From: Nitrosomonas communis
GTDB taxonomy: Bacteria; Pseudomonadota; Gammaproteobacteria; Burkholderiales; Nitrosomonadaceae
DNA length: 64,000 nt
Assembly: GCF_024102715.1 (NCBI RefSeq)
Contig: NZ_JAGFJM010000140.1
Span: forward strand, 1-64,000
Direction of reading: 5' to 3'
Shown: positions 1 to 8,304 of the stretch, in pieces
Layout of the letters: every line of letters begins with the position of its first letter
Numbering within the stretch: position 1 is the first letter of the stretch
Notes under the pieces: model-generated
What the model was told of the DNA's origin: nothing
What the model saw: the letters and a program-made list of their open reading frames with translations, nothing else
Database searches by the model: none
Translations under genes and position numbers: made by a program

Positions 1-114
1 TTCGCATGGTTGGAAAAATGCCGGCGGCTGTGGAAAAATTGTGAACGTAAACTCAACACCAGCCTACAGTTCGTCCATCTTGCTTTCTTGGCGTTGTTAC
101 TGCAAAGACTTTGA
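1..114 (+). mobile_element. 3' end of an IS5-family transposase gene (cut by window edge)
   Basis: The first frame is open from base 1 to a TGA at 112-114 and encodes the C-terminal 37 residues of a transposase: FAWLEKCRRLWKNCERK, then a hydrophobic tail ending LLLQRL. The RRLWKNCER stretch followed by a leucine-rich end is typical of IS5-family DDE transposases. The catalytic part lies upstream of the window, so an intact copy outside cannot be excluded. The terminal inverted repeat should lie just after the stop, near 112-135, but its partner is out of view. Confidence 0.75.
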
Positions 115-252
115 ACAGACTCTAAGAAAGCCCTGTATTACTGATGCAGGCTTTAGCAATAGATCATTGGGATCAAGCTGCAAAAAAGATTTGCTCCAAA
201 CAAATCCCACTGATGGAAAGCTATGCTAAGTGTGAGCATTTTTATCACCAGG

Positions 253-423
253 TCGACTTGCAATAATGTTGTGGCAGAAACCATCATCGGGCTACACAAA
301 ACAGAAGTAATTTGGCAGCAGGGGTTATGGTGACAGATCGATGCCGGTAGATATGTCGGTCTGGGATGAGTTGGCTGGTTCAACCACCGTCGGTTTTCCG
401 ATTCTCTAGAAAATCAGAAATGA
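253..423 (+). pseudogene. Decayed IS3-family transposase (OrfB) C-terminal remnant
   Basis: The frame through 259-423 reads CNNVVAETIIGLHKTEVIW, then the pattern GLW-stop-QIDAGRY, then GLG-stop-VGWFNHRR. This matches the end of IS3-type OrfB, where the last catalytic glutamate sits in a D/N-N-A-x-AET-I-GL-K-EVI context and is followed by W-x-D/E-WFNxRR. There are at least two in-frame TGA codons, and nothing recognisable of the N-terminal part remains upstream. It is therefore a dead fragment. No gene is visible between it and the next gene. Confidence 0.65.
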
Positions 424-534
424 TTCAAATACCACAATCTGCCATGGGTAGAATGAATGTCAAGTCAAATTGCCTTGGCGTCGTTTTGAAAAACACGCTT
501 TAGTGAAATATGATTTAAATCATGCTGAATCCAA

Positions 535-1047
535 TTATTGATTATCTTTATCCAGAACAAAACTTCCCGATTTGTCATTCACGGAAACTTGATAGGTCCC
601 TGCCGGTAAGCCATATACATCTAATGGGATAGTAATCTGAAATGGTTCCACCACTGTAATACATGCTGTATCGGGTTGAGGTGGAGTCATATTGACCGCA
701 ATTTCAAAACGATTGTTTGCATAACGTTTATTAATTGGCCCGAGATGATGGCAAGGTGTAGCAAGAAAACCTGATACCGCAACATGTATTTGTATTGGAA
801 AACTTTCTAATATTTTTACTTCTATTTCATCAATAAATGCCTGCTGAGCTTCACTTGCTCGTAATAGGTCCCAACGACCATCGGGTGCAAGTTTAAATTC
901 AGCATTTTGATATTTTCCTACTTGCTCAGGTGTGTCGACCCGAGGTATTTCAAGAATATTGTTTTGGAAACTGGACGCATCTTCAGCTAAGGCGCTACTG
1001 AAATATAATCCCCAAGACACAACCAAAACCATGAGATATCTATTCAT
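535..1047 (-). CDS. Hypothetical secreted protein
   Basis: A 170-residue protein beginning MNRYLMVLVVSWGLYF with a Sec signal peptide and a likely cleavage after SALA. The start at 1047 is preferred over an in-frame start six codons upstream because AGGAG lies just before it at suitable spacing. The mature part is soluble, with two widely spaced cysteines (ATPCHH and DTACIT) that could form a disulfide in the periplasm. The C-terminal part has an alternating beta-like pattern ending in a PAGTYQVSVN segment, as in small Ig-like or fibronectin-like folds. I recognise no family. It stands alone, downstream of insertion-sequence remnants. Confidence 0.6.
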   Translation of the reverse strand: MNRYLMVLVVSWGLYFSSALAEDASSFQNNILEIPRVDTPEQVGKYQNAEFKLAPDGRWDLLRASEAQQAFIDEIEVKILESFPIQIHVAVSGFLATPCHHLGPINKRYANNRFEIAVNMTPPQPDTACITVVEPFQITIPLDVYGLPAGTYQVSVNDKSGSFVLDKDNQ

Positions 1048-1426
1048 AATAATTCTCCTGATCATCTTCTTGAATCCATAATCAAGGTGTTATGGGAATT
1101 ATAGCTGTTATGCTATAAAGTGAGGCTATCGCCAAAGCAGGCTATGTGAAGCTAAGCGGCAGCCTGTTTTTAATTTCCAGTTTTCCAGAAGAGCTAACTT
1201 ATTTTTGAGCTTAACCGATAAACGGCGTTCAGTATTTGCTCATACTAATGATTCTAAATAGAAAAAGGAATCTTAAGTTATGGCTGCACAGTTCTGCGTC
1301 GCTGTGCTCGCCCGGCCGCTTGCCTTATTACCACACACAGAGCTATCTGATCTTCGGCAGCGCGAAGTTGACCTGCCGCGGCTATGATCGTTCGCCAGAA
1401 GACTCGTCGCCGTGATGCGCTGAAGC
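1048..1426. other. Intergenic, no gene seen
   Basis: No supported coding frame. Base composition changes near 1285 from AT-rich to clearly GC-rich, and the GC-rich stretch continues into the BON-domain gene. This suggests the left junction of an acquired segment close to 1285. I see no terminator or inverted repeat at that point. Confidence 0.4.
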
Positions 1427-2152
1427 CTACCCGAGCAGCTCAAGATTATTGACTACGCGGTTGACGGCGAACACGTACCAAGTATCGAGTTCGGCGCGCC
1501 GGCTTTCATCGGCGGTGCGCACATAGCCCTGCAGCGTCACGATGTAGTTGCTGCACTTGACGTCGATCTGTTCGGGTTGCACGAATGGATCCATCTCGAA
1601 TACCAGGCGCACAGCATCGATGACTTCGTAGTCGGTGTCTTCCTCCTGAGGCACAACGTCGAGTGAGTTGATAACGTCGCAGCAGCCGGGCGTCCACCAG
1701 GCAAGCACTCCAGCGATGCGCTTGTGCGAAAGGCTGATCACTGCACCGCTGAGCGTGACGATCCCGTCATTGACTTCGAAGTTGATTGATCCACCGTTGT
1801 CGGGCGGTGCCTCGCGCAACATCTCGAGCTTACCGTTACTGACGACGCGCATCGTGCAATTGCGCAGTTCGTTCGCGTTAAGCAGGAAGTTTGCGAGCGA
1901 GTCACGAATTGCGCCGTCGCCGCGCCGCTCAGAGGGCACGACGCGCAGCCGATCGACGACTTCGTGCGTGCCTTCGATCGCGCCCGCTGCTTCGAGAGCG
2001 AGCTTCTTAGCAGCGATGTCCGCGACTACGCCTTCCATCACCACTGCACCCTGCAATACGCTTACCTTCACAGGATAGTGGTGCAGGTTGATGCGTGGCT
2101 CGTTTTCGAGAATTTGCTGGATATGCTTTACCACGGCTTGAGTTTCGTTCAT
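1427..2152 (-). CDS. Three-BON-domain protein, GC-rich
   Basis: A 241-residue protein made of three consecutive BON-like modules (roughly residues 5-75, 85-165 and 170-240). Each shows the alternating pattern of a short helix followed by a strand of the type VxVxxGxVxLxGxV; the clearest are VSVLQGAVVMEGVV, VNDGIVTLSGAV and KCSNYIVTLQGYV. BON domains are thought to bind membranes or polymers; examples are OsmY and Kon/LysM proteins. There is no signal peptide, so this copy appears cytoplasmic. The start at 2152 follows an AGGGA ribosome site; an upstream in-frame start at 2245 lacks one. Codon use is much richer in G and C at third positions than in flanking genes, which suggests transfer. Confidence 0.75.
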   Translation of the reverse strand: MNETQAVVKHIQQILENEPRINLHHYPVKVSVLQGAVVMEGVVADIAAKKLALEAAGAIEGTHEVVDRLRVVPSERRGDGAIRDSLANFLLNANELRNCTMRVVSNGKLEMLREAPPDNGGSINFEVNDGIVTLSGAVISLSHKRIAGVLAWWTPGCCDVINSLDVVPQEEDTDYEVIDAVRLVFEMDPFVQPEQIDVKCSNYIVTLQGYVRTADESRRAELDTWYVFAVNRVVNNLELLG

Positions 2153-2485
2153 TTCGGTCTCCCTGTTATTTGATTCGGGGTATAGGAAAAATAAACGCTC
2201 TTTTTCATAGGAAATGAAAGTACAGGAAAGGGAATAGAGTGTCAAACGCTCTGATAAGCGATCAAGAATTCAAAATATTTATGTTCATTTGATAGCAAGA
2301 ATTGCTGGATTTAGACCATTTTTTCCTTTCCGGCAAAAGGAGTGCGCGGAGAGAACATTCGGCCCCGTTATGAAATGAAAGGAGTGTGCCTGGAATCAGA
2401 AAGATTTAAAAGGATCAAAAATTTATGCTGGTACTGCTGTTTTGGCTAACTCTCAAAAGCCCAGAATAATGTTTTCATATACCTT
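2153..2485. other. Intergenic, no gene seen
   Basis: AT-rich non-coding stretch between two minus-strand genes. It presumably holds the promoter of the BON-domain gene at its left end. I could not identify a convincing -35/-10 pair, terminator or repeat. Confidence 0.3.
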
Positions 2486-2818
2486 CTATTTGAGCTTAAT
2501 ATCACCATTGTTGATTTGTGTATAGACTGTATAGGGAAGGGCAACTGTATCCAAGGCGCCTGATAATGCCATATCAACGAATATTAGCTGAGGTATCGGC
2601 GCTAGCCATAGTGCCATTTGCGAAGGCTTTCCCCGTAGAAGGCAAACATCGTAAGAAACACCACTATAAATCCGTGGTATCGTTTCACAGGAGGTTTCAA
2701 TCCGATTGAGATTGCGCTTAGTAACCCAATCACCTCGAATAACTGTATTGATTGTGCCACATCCAGCCAAGAGTACTGCTATTGAGCAAACAAATGCATA
2801 TTTTAATTTGCTCCTCAT
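2486..2818 (-). CDS. YceK/YidQ-type small lipoprotein
   Basis: A 110-residue protein starting MRSKLKYAFVCSIAVLLAGC: a short positively charged N-terminus, a hydrophobic core and a lipobox LLAGC, so it should be lipidated at the cysteine. The mature part contains GDWVTK, IPRIYSGVSYDVC and DMALSGALDTVALPYT. The last segment is the hallmark of the YceK/YidQ (DUF1375) family of small lipoproteins of unknown role, in which the 'SxxxDTxxLPxT' motif is conserved. The ATG at 2818 has GGTGA upstream; a GTG four codons earlier is also possible. It appears monocistronic. Confidence 0.7.
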   Translation of the reverse strand: MRSKLKYAFVCSIAVLLAGCGTINTVIRGDWVTKRNLNRIETSCETIPRIYSGVSYDVCLLRGKPSQMALWLAPIPQLIFVDMALSGALDTVALPYTVYTQINNGDIKLK

Positions 2819-3177
2819 TAGTAAAATCACCCAGCAAGTAAGAGAATAGAATATGAAAAAAAAGCGATATTCTTCTGGACTCTACAAAGTTAAAATTCTC
2901 GATAGCTAACCGAAAATGGGTTTCTTATTCTGAAAGTATTTGTTTCAATGCTCATTATATTAAAATTTAATAGGCTTCGATTGGAGATTCGAGAAGATTA
3001 AGACATTGTTAATGCGATTCTCTCCATTAACAAAACGGGTGCTCACTGGCGTATGTTGCTTACGGATTGGTGTGCCTTGTAAAGTTTCATGCTTTTTCTC
3101 TGCGGCAGGGTTGCGGCCCACAACAATATGATCTAGCAATTTATGTGCTTCTTATCAGGCCAGTACCATCATCATTT
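2819..3177. other. Intergenic, no gene seen
   Basis: No frame with convincing protein features. The region around 3080-3170 also forms the downstream part of a plus-strand open frame that exists only because the adjacent histidine-rich gene is built of codon-periodic repeats. No RNA gene or terminator recognised. Confidence 0.3.
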
Positions 3178-3528
3178 TTACCAACGATGATGACCGCCTC
3201 TATGACCTCCCCGGTATCCACCCCTGAAGTGTCTATGCCCGCCACCGAAATGTCTATGTCCGCCCCAGTAATGTCTGTGCCCACTACCGAAGTGTCTGTG
3301 CCTGCCATCAAAATGTTTATGTCTGTGGCCGAAGTGCCTGTGCCCGCCATCAAAGTGCCTATATCCGCCAAAGAATCCTTGGTTACTGTAGAATAATGGC
3401 CGATATCCGTAACCGTAAGTAACTGTTCCATAATAGCCTGTTCCTCCATAATAAGGAGGGGCAACACACCCGCCCAGGAAAGGAAAAGCAATTACGGCAA
3501 AAAGAGTAAGAATTTTTTTTCCATTCAT
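3178..3528 (-). CDS. Glycine/histidine-repeat lipoprotein
   Basis: A 116-residue protein with a lipoprotein signal (MNGKKILTLF...FLGGC, lipobox near residue 21), preceded by a good GAGAGG ribosome site. After a Gly/Tyr-rich stretch (YYGGTGYYGTVTYGYGYR) it consists of about eight imperfect copies of G-H-R-H-F/Y spaced by Gly-Gly or Asp-Gly, ending RGGHRGGHHRW. The dense His pairs suggest binding of divalent metal (Ni, Cu, Zn) at the cell envelope, but this is inference from composition. The repeats are also visible in the DNA as units of about 24 bases, which keeps overlapping frames open. This frame is chosen for its signal peptide and ribosome site. Confidence 0.65.
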   Translation of the reverse strand: MNGKKILTLFAVIAFPFLGGCVAPPYYGGTGYYGTVTYGYGYRPLFYSNQGFFGGYRHFDGGHRHFGHRHKHFDGRHRHFGSGHRHYWGGHRHFGGGHRHFRGGYRGGHRGGHHRW

Positions 3529-3644
3529 GACCTCTCTCCATAATCGTGCTCGTAGTATTCGTATAGTCAGTTCTAAGAAAGATTTATCAATTAATCCGGC
3601 ATAATTGATAGTTCGTTATGAAAATTGTATGACCTTGAAGCTGA

Positions 3645-4226
3645 ATGGCAGATGAACCCAAAATGATCACACACATCCGTAACATGGTTATCTACTTCAT
3701 GCGCCATGGACGCACTAACTATAATGATCTTGGCTTGTGTAACGATGATCCTGCACGGGATGTTCATTTAACGGAGGCAGGCATAGAGCAGGCGCAGTCG
3801 GCTGCATTAGCGCTGCGTGATGTAGCATTTGAGCGGATTATTGTTTCACCCCTGCCACGCACATACCAAACTGCGGAAATCATAAACCGTCACCACTTAG
3901 TGCCGATTGAGGTGCATGCTGATCTTGCCGACATCCGCTCCGGATTTGAAGGCATGCCAGTGGCTAACTATTTTGCAGCGATTAGCTCTGATCCACTACG
4001 CAAGCGCGTGAATGGCGGCGAATCATTACTGGATCATAAACAGCGTGTGTTGCGTTTTATCGACTGGCTAAAAGTGCAGGAGGATAAAACGGTGCTGGTT
4101 GTCGCTCATGAAGAAACGATGCGGGTATTTGTTGCCTATTTTGAGGGAAATGTCTCAGATGATCGATTAAGAGATATTCATGTGACTAATTGTGAATACA
4201 GGCACTATGTGTTGCATTGCACTTAA
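3645..4226 (+). CDS. Histidine phosphatase superfamily protein
   Basis: A protein of up to 193 residues with the phosphohistidine motif FMRHGRT near residues 18-24 (MRHGRTNYNDLG), the second conserved arginine/proline block SPLPRTYQTAEI, and the late catalytic histidine in VLVVAHEETMRVF. This is the branch-1 histidine phosphatase fold (cofactor-dependent phosphoglycerate mutase-like, SixA, CobC). The acidic residue expected between the motifs is likely in ADLADIRSGFEG. The substrate cannot be told from sequence. Starts at 3645, 3663 or 3684 are possible; the last would put the RHG motif eight residues from the N-terminus, as is usual. A single gene with no evident operon partners. Confidence 0.75.
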   Translation: MADEPKMITHIRNMVIYFMRHGRTNYNDLGLCNDDPARDVHLTEAGIEQAQSAALALRDVAFERIIVSPLPRTYQTAEIINRHHLVPIEVHADLADIRSGFEGMPVANYFAAISSDPLRKRVNGGESLLDHKQRVLRFIDWLKVQEDKTVLVVAHEETMRVFVAYFEGNVSDDRLRDIHVTNCEYRHYVLHCT

Positions 4227-4296
4227 ATGCCAGACGCAGTGCAACAGCATGCGTAATTTATGCTGCTCTGTAAATTATTGATAATTAAAGTAATAA

Positions 4297-4788
4297 TTAC
4301 TGATGCAAGTTATCATTATTGACATCAATAGTGAAGGCCTGACCAAAACCAGCAATATACCGTCCGCTTTCCGGATGTAGCGCAAATAAATGAAAGTCTG
4401 GCAATGTGGCTAGCACGCTAACAACATTGCCAAATTTTTCCTGTAATGCCGCTATCTGCTGCATATATATTTCACTATCCCGCTTTATTTCCTTAACGCG
4501 ACAATTTAACACGGCCCGTTCTCGCACAAAAAGATTACGAGATTCCGATTCTGGACGAATAAGCAGAATTGATGCGCATGGATTATTGAGTAAATTGACC
4601 GTATGCTCTGCCAGTTCACTGACATAAACATAAAAGTACCCAGTCTGATCCCGCACAAAAGGGGCGTAGCTGCTATTTGGAAAACCATTGGTTGTAGCAG
4701 TGGAAAGAATAAGTGTTTGTTGGGATACCAGCAGTTGATGATAACGTCTGGTTAACTCATTGAGCTCTTGCTGGTTGATTTCACTCAT
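4297..4788 (-). CDS. HugZ-like heme utilisation / PNPOx-fold protein
   Basis: A 163-residue protein with a split-barrel flavin/heme-binding fold. The N-terminal part (QTLILSTATTNGFPNSSYAPF) is the first strand pair of pyridoxamine-phosphate-oxidase-like proteins, followed by hydrophobic strands (ASILLIRPE). The C-terminal block DFHLFALHPESGRYIAGFGQAF is the signature of the HugZ/HutZ group, which degrade or store heme. Here the block runs almost to the C-terminus, as in short HugZ proteins. In an ammonia oxidiser rich in cytochromes c, a heme-handling role would fit. It could equally be a general flavin-dependent oxidase. No cofactor can be confirmed by eye. Confidence 0.7.
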   Translation of the reverse strand: MSEINQQELNELTRRYHQLLVSQQTLILSTATTNGFPNSSYAPFVRDQTGYFYVYVSELAEHTVNLLNNPCASILLIRPESESRNLFVRERAVLNCRVKEIKRDSEIYMQQIAALQEKFGNVVSVLATLPDFHLFALHPESGRYIAGFGQAFTIDVNNDNLHQ

Positions 4789-4813
4789 AGAAAAGCGCTG
4801 TCAATTCAATGTT

Positions 4814-4916
4814 ATTCTATTTCCAAATCAAAAATGACGCGAAGGCGAGCCGCAGACAGTATAAATAATACGGCAAGGTGAAGCCGACAAAGTCAGTTTT
4901 GATTTAGAAATGGAAT
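4814..4916. repeat. MITE-like element, copy 1
   Basis: A 103-bp element with terminal inverted repeats of 20 bp: ATTCTATTTCCAAATCAAAA at the left, and TTTTGATTTAGAAATGGAAT at the right, which is its complement with two mismatches. The interior contains GAAGGCGAGCCGCAGACAGT followed by an AT-rich segment. A second copy with the same ends and interior lies at 49769-49870. It has no coding capacity. It sits between the HugZ-like gene and the cysH-type gene. Confidence 0.75.
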
Positions 4917-5020
4917 TATATGTTGTATATATTGAATGTGTGCAGATCAAAGCTAACTTTGCGTAAGTATTGATACATGTTCCTGCGCACGAGTTAAGCA
5001 TACGCGGGCGTTTTACTTCC

Positions 5021-5653
5021 TCATTTAACGTGCAAGCCGCATTCGCGTTTTTCATCAGCTTTCGCCGGGTCGAAGTAATCCCACTCATTCGGTAAACCAT
5101 GCTGCTTAAGATAGGCTTCCATATCAGCATCCGTCCAGTAGAAAACGGGGCTGACTTTGATCGTGTCATAATTTGTATCCTTGGAGAGAATATCCAGACT
5201 GGCGCGATTCGGATTCTGCACTTTGCGTAATGCAGTAATCCAGACAGTAGGCGCAAGTTCCTTCATGCCACGTTGAAACGGTTCCAATTTCATCATTGCG
5301 CTGAACTTCATCAGTTCAGCTTCATCGTCGAGAGTTGGGATTGAACCATAAAGTGCATCCCGGTGGGCAGCGGTTAGCTTGGGTACATAGGTTTTAAGGT
5401 TGAGATTGAGTGTTTGCCGGAGCTTTTCGGCATATCTGTAAGTCGCCGGTCGGTTGTAACCATGATCTACCCAAAGTACCGGAATATCCGGTTGTATTTG
5501 AACACAGAGATGAAGAATAACCACTTCATAAGGGCGGAAGTTGGTTGACATAATAGCGCGGCCATTTGCCTGCTCGATGGCCCAGCGCACTATCTCCAGC
5601 GCAGGTTTATTTCGTAATGCAGCATTGTACTCTGCAATTTGATCATTCGTCAT
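5021..5653 (-). CDS. cysH: Phosphoadenylyl-sulfate reductase-type enzyme (CysH)
   Basis: A 210-residue protein of the CysH family, which reduces activated sulfate (PAPS or APS) to sulfite with thioredoxin or glutaredoxin. The phosphate-binding strand-loop reads STNFRPYEVVILHL. It is followed by IPVLWVDHGYNRPATYRY, KLEPFQRGMKEL and WITALRKVQNPNRA (substrate-binding arginines), and the C-terminal catalytic motif ECGLHVK with Cys205. The paired Cys-Cys motifs that bind the 4Fe-4S cluster in APS reductases are absent, so a cluster-free PAPS-type enzyme is expected. It is about 35 residues shorter than the E. coli enzyme, mostly before the final motif. No other sulfate-assimilation gene is adjacent. 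Confidence 0.8.
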   Translation of the reverse strand: MTNDQIAEYNAALRNKPALEIVRWAIEQANGRAIMSTNFRPYEVVILHLCVQIQPDIPVLWVDHGYNRPATYRYAEKLRQTLNLNLKTYVPKLTAAHRDALYGSIPTLDDEAELMKFSAMMKLEPFQRGMKELAPTVWITALRKVQNPNRASLDILSKDTNYDTIKVSPVFYWTDADMEAYLKQHGLPNEWDYFDPAKADEKRECGLHVK

Positions 5654-6048
5654 TTGAAGCGGATTAGCTTGGTTAAAGTGGGAAATAAGTCAGTTTCTGC
5701 CAGCAAAGTACTAAAAATGCGATATGTTGTCAAACATGCAAGTAAGCAATTAAAATGGTTTTTTTGATTCAGGTTGTGAGTCCTGACAATCAGTGGCGAG
5801 CTTCCTGCAGCGATGATTTTTACTGGACGCTTCTTCATCAGCAAAAAGCGCTGTTTTTTACGATTAAATTCATTCTATTTGAAGGCTAAGATTGTCTTAT
5901 CATTTCAACTGTTTTGCGCAAAAACCTTATCAAATAATCACTTTATCTACGAAAGCAGGTAGCCAATAAATACTCCGGACATCGCGGTAATTATTTACTG
6001 ATCAATTCAGATACCGTTGATTTATAAACTGTTTAGAATCTTATTCTG
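5654..6048. other. Divergent intergenic region
   Basis: 395 bases between the divergent cysH-type and transglycosylase genes. It must contain both promoters. A 64-codon minus-strand open frame (5650-5844) has no protein-like character and overlaps the cysH start. No repeat or RNA gene recognised. Confidence 0.3.
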
Positions 6049-7155
6049 ATGGATAAAGCGGCTAACCTCAGCAATTCTAGTCCTGCCAATATAAAGCCAA
6101 AACCGAGGCGCACACGTGGCCCTATCACGCGTACCGACCCAAGCAAATCCGGGAAACGGTCAAAAAAATACCAGCCTGGCAGCTTCCGGCGAAAATTATT
6201 ACTGGTAAGCATAGAAATCATCAGTCTGGGCCTTACGGCAGTTCTGGCTATTATGGTGTTGTTAGGCTATGCCGCGAACCAGTTTTCTGGCACCAGTTTT
6301 TTTAGTAGCCTACTGCCGTTTGCTATCGGTGTATTAGCGTTGATACTGGTTGTGGCCGTTTTTTTTATCGGCTGGTGGAAACTGAGAAAATGGCTGCAGC
6401 TTCATTCTGAATTATTGACGCCGCTGCTATCGTTCTCTTTTGCCTTGCTAATCACCTGGTTCGTTATCCATGGTCAGTTCACCCTGGCTTACGGAAATTT
6501 CCGTACGCTGGTTGGAGGTAAGGAAGAAGCAGGCCGAATGACCATTGCCCATCAAGTCTATGCAGCTTATCGCAGGTATAACCCGTCACAACTGCAGAAA
6601 ATGATTAATCGGTCACAGGAGTATCGGCAGGCTATCAAAGATGCAGCCAACGCTTTCGATGTCGATGTCAATCTGCTGCAGGGTATTGCAGCGACAGAAT
6701 CATCATTCATGCCGAGAGACAGCAGCGATGGTGGACGCGGTTTATTCCAAATTACCCAAGTTCCGAGAACGGTCGTGGCGCAAGCGCTTAAGCGGCTGAA
6801 TGCAGAAAAAATCTCTCTGGAAAATCCATGGCACAATGCTTTTATCGCTGCAGCTACATTTAAACACTATTTGGCTGAAATGAAAGGTGATCTCTTTTTG
6901 GCGCTATTAGCCTACAATATTGGTCCTGCTAACGGTGGCCTGCGCTTTATCATGCAGCAATACGGCGCTTCCGATTTCACCACCATTCAGCCCTATTTGC
7001 AAACGCTGCCGCGTGACTATCCGATACGGGTATTATCCTACTCCCTGGCGTTTCGTCTCTGGCAAAAAGAGGGTAAATTGCTCGCCTACGAAGAAGGAAA
7101 CAATGCCATCCATATTCAGCGTATTGGCATACCAGGGTTGCATGCCGGTTTATAA
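6049..7155 (+). CDS. Membrane-anchored lytic transglycosylase (SLT domain)
   Basis: A 368-residue protein. Residues 1-48 are a basic, proline-rich cytoplasmic tail. Three hydrophobic segments follow (about 50-77, 85-110 and 122-141), placing the rest in the periplasm. The C-terminal SLT (goose-lysozyme-like) domain shows the catalytic glutamate in IAATESS (Glu217), then GRGLFQIT (229-236) and ALLAYNIGP, the three canonical motifs. Such enzymes cleave peptidoglycan between MurNAc and GlcNAc, leaving 1,6-anhydro ends. Three transmembrane helices ahead of the SLT domain are unusual, since most family members are lipoproteins or have one helix. This suggests a fixed place in a membrane complex. 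It is a single gene. Confidence 0.8.
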   Translation: MDKAANLSNSSPANIKPKPRRTRGPITRTDPSKSGKRSKKYQPGSFRRKLLLVSIEIISLGLTAVLAIMVLLGYAANQFSGTSFFSSLLPFAIGVLALILVVAVFFIGWWKLRKWLQLHSELLTPLLSFSFALLITWFVIHGQFTLAYGNFRTLVGGKEEAGRMTIAHQVYAAYRRYNPSQLQKMINRSQEYRQAIKDAANAFDVDVNLLQGIAATESSFMPRDSSDGGRGLFQITQVPRTVVAQALKRLNAEKISLENPWHNAFIAAATFKHYLAEMKGDLFLALLAYNIGPANGGLRFIMQQYGASDFTTIQPYLQTLPRDYPIRVLSYSLAFRLWQKEGKLLAYEEGNNAIHIQRIGIPGLHAGL

Positions 7156-7248
7156 TTTTCAGCGTGATGGCCAGTTTTTAATCGTCAAGCAGCAATTGCA
7201 ATATCACTGCCAGCCAAATGTCTGCTGTGAAAATGCGCAAACATTCGC

Positions 7249-8304
7249 TCAGCGAGAAATTCTCCAGCAATAATGAATCTTGGCGTTACGGGCGAAATCC
7301 TCAGGGATCATCAGCGCGCTGATATCATCCATGATCAAATTCGCCAATGCTTCTCTATCCATTCTGAAGCGACGGAAATTGGTTGAGAAATATAATACTC
7401 CGTCCGGTGCCAGCAAGGCTGTAGCGTTGCGGATCAATTGCACGTGATCACTCTGGATGTCGAAGGTTTGTTCCATTTTCTTGGAATTGGAAAAGGTCGG
7501 CGGATCGAGAAAGATCAGATCAAATTGCGGTTTTTGTCTGGAACTGGCCTGCTCAGCTAGCCATTGCAGGCAATTGGCGCGCACCAGCTTGTGATGGCCG
7601 CAGATGCCATTGAGATCAAAATTTTGTTGCGCCCAATCCAGATAAGTGTTGGACATATCGACAGTGACGCTGGCCGTTGCACCGCCAATCGCTGCATGCA
7701 CTGTGGCACTGCCGGTGTAGCCGAATAAATTGAGGAAATGTTTGCCTTTTGCCTGTTGCTGAATCAGCAAACGCATCGGTCGATGGTCGAGAAACAGGCC
7801 GGTATCCAGATAGTCCTCAAAATTCACCCAGAATTTGCAGCCGCCTTCTTGCACGACATGAAAGTGGCCGGAATCGCCCTGTTTTTGGTATTGATTGGTG
7901 CTTTTCTGTTTGCACCGGATCTTTAAAAACACCTGCTCGGCAGGGATTTCCAGCACCTTGGTTATTGTCGCCATTGCCCCCGCCAGCCGCTGATTGGCCT
8001 TGGCCGGATCAATCGTTTTGGGTGGCTCGTATTCCTGCACGTTGACCCAGGTCTGCTCGCCGTGATAAACATCCACTGCCACCGCATATTCCGGTAGGTC
8101 GGCATCGTATAGCCGGTAACAATACACCTGATTCTGCCTGGCCCATTTGGCCAATTTTTTCAGATTCTTGCGCAAGCGGTTGGCGAACATCTCTGCTTGA
8201 CTGTCTGGCTGTTCGTTCTGGGTGCTGCGGTTGATCTGCTCGATGCGCTGCCGCTGGGATTTGGCTTGCAGCTGAAAGAAGGGCTTTTCCAGGTTCTGTC
8301 GCAT
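7249..8304 (-). CDS. rlmK: 23S rRNA (guanine-N7) methyltransferase, stand-alone RlmK domain
   Basis: A 351-residue SAM-dependent methyltransferase that lines up with the C-terminal half of bifunctional RlmKL. It shows MFANRLRKNLKKLAKWAR, YRLYDADLPEYAVAVD, NQYQKQGDSG, YLDTGLFLDHRP, the SAM-binding FLNLFGYTGSATVHAA, VDMSNTYLDWA, the catalytic LDPPTFSNSKKM and FARNAKIHYCW at the end. In E. coli this half makes m7G2069 in 23S rRNA. The N-terminal THUMP/RlmL half (m2G2445) is missing. The first 35 residues are a charged, glutamine-rich linker, and upstream DNA has no matching frame. The start codon has only a weak ribosome site. Whether RlmL exists elsewhere cannot be seen. Confidence 0.8.
   Translation of the reverse strand: MRQNLEKPFFQLQAKSQRQRIEQINRSTQNEQPDSQAEMFANRLRKNLKKLAKWARQNQVYCYRLYDADLPEYAVAVDVYHGEQTWVNVQEYEPPKTIDPAKANQRLAGAMATITKVLEIPAEQVFLKIRCKQKSTNQYQKQGDSGHFHVVQEGGCKFWVNFEDYLDTGLFLDHRPMRLLIQQQAKGKHFLNLFGYTGSATVHAAIGGATASVTVDMSNTYLDWAQQNFDLNGICGHHKLVRANCLQWLAEQASSRQKPQFDLIFLDPPTFSNSKKMEQTFDIQSDHVQLIRNATALLAPDGVLYFSTNFRRFRMDREALANLIMDDISALMIPEDFARNAKIHYCWRISR

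Noticed and set aside
115..252. Possible extra transposase fragment between the IS5 and IS3 remnants
   Set aside because: Frames are broken by stops and match no motif I can name.
3067..3491. Other long frames over the histidine-rich gene (3067-3396 plus strand, 3141-3491 minus strand)
   Set aside because: They are open only because the DNA repeats keep all frames free of stops; neither has a signal peptide or ribosome site like 3178-3528.
5650..5844. A 64-codon minus-strand frame before the cysH-type gene
   Set aside because: No ribosome site or family; overlaps the cysH start.
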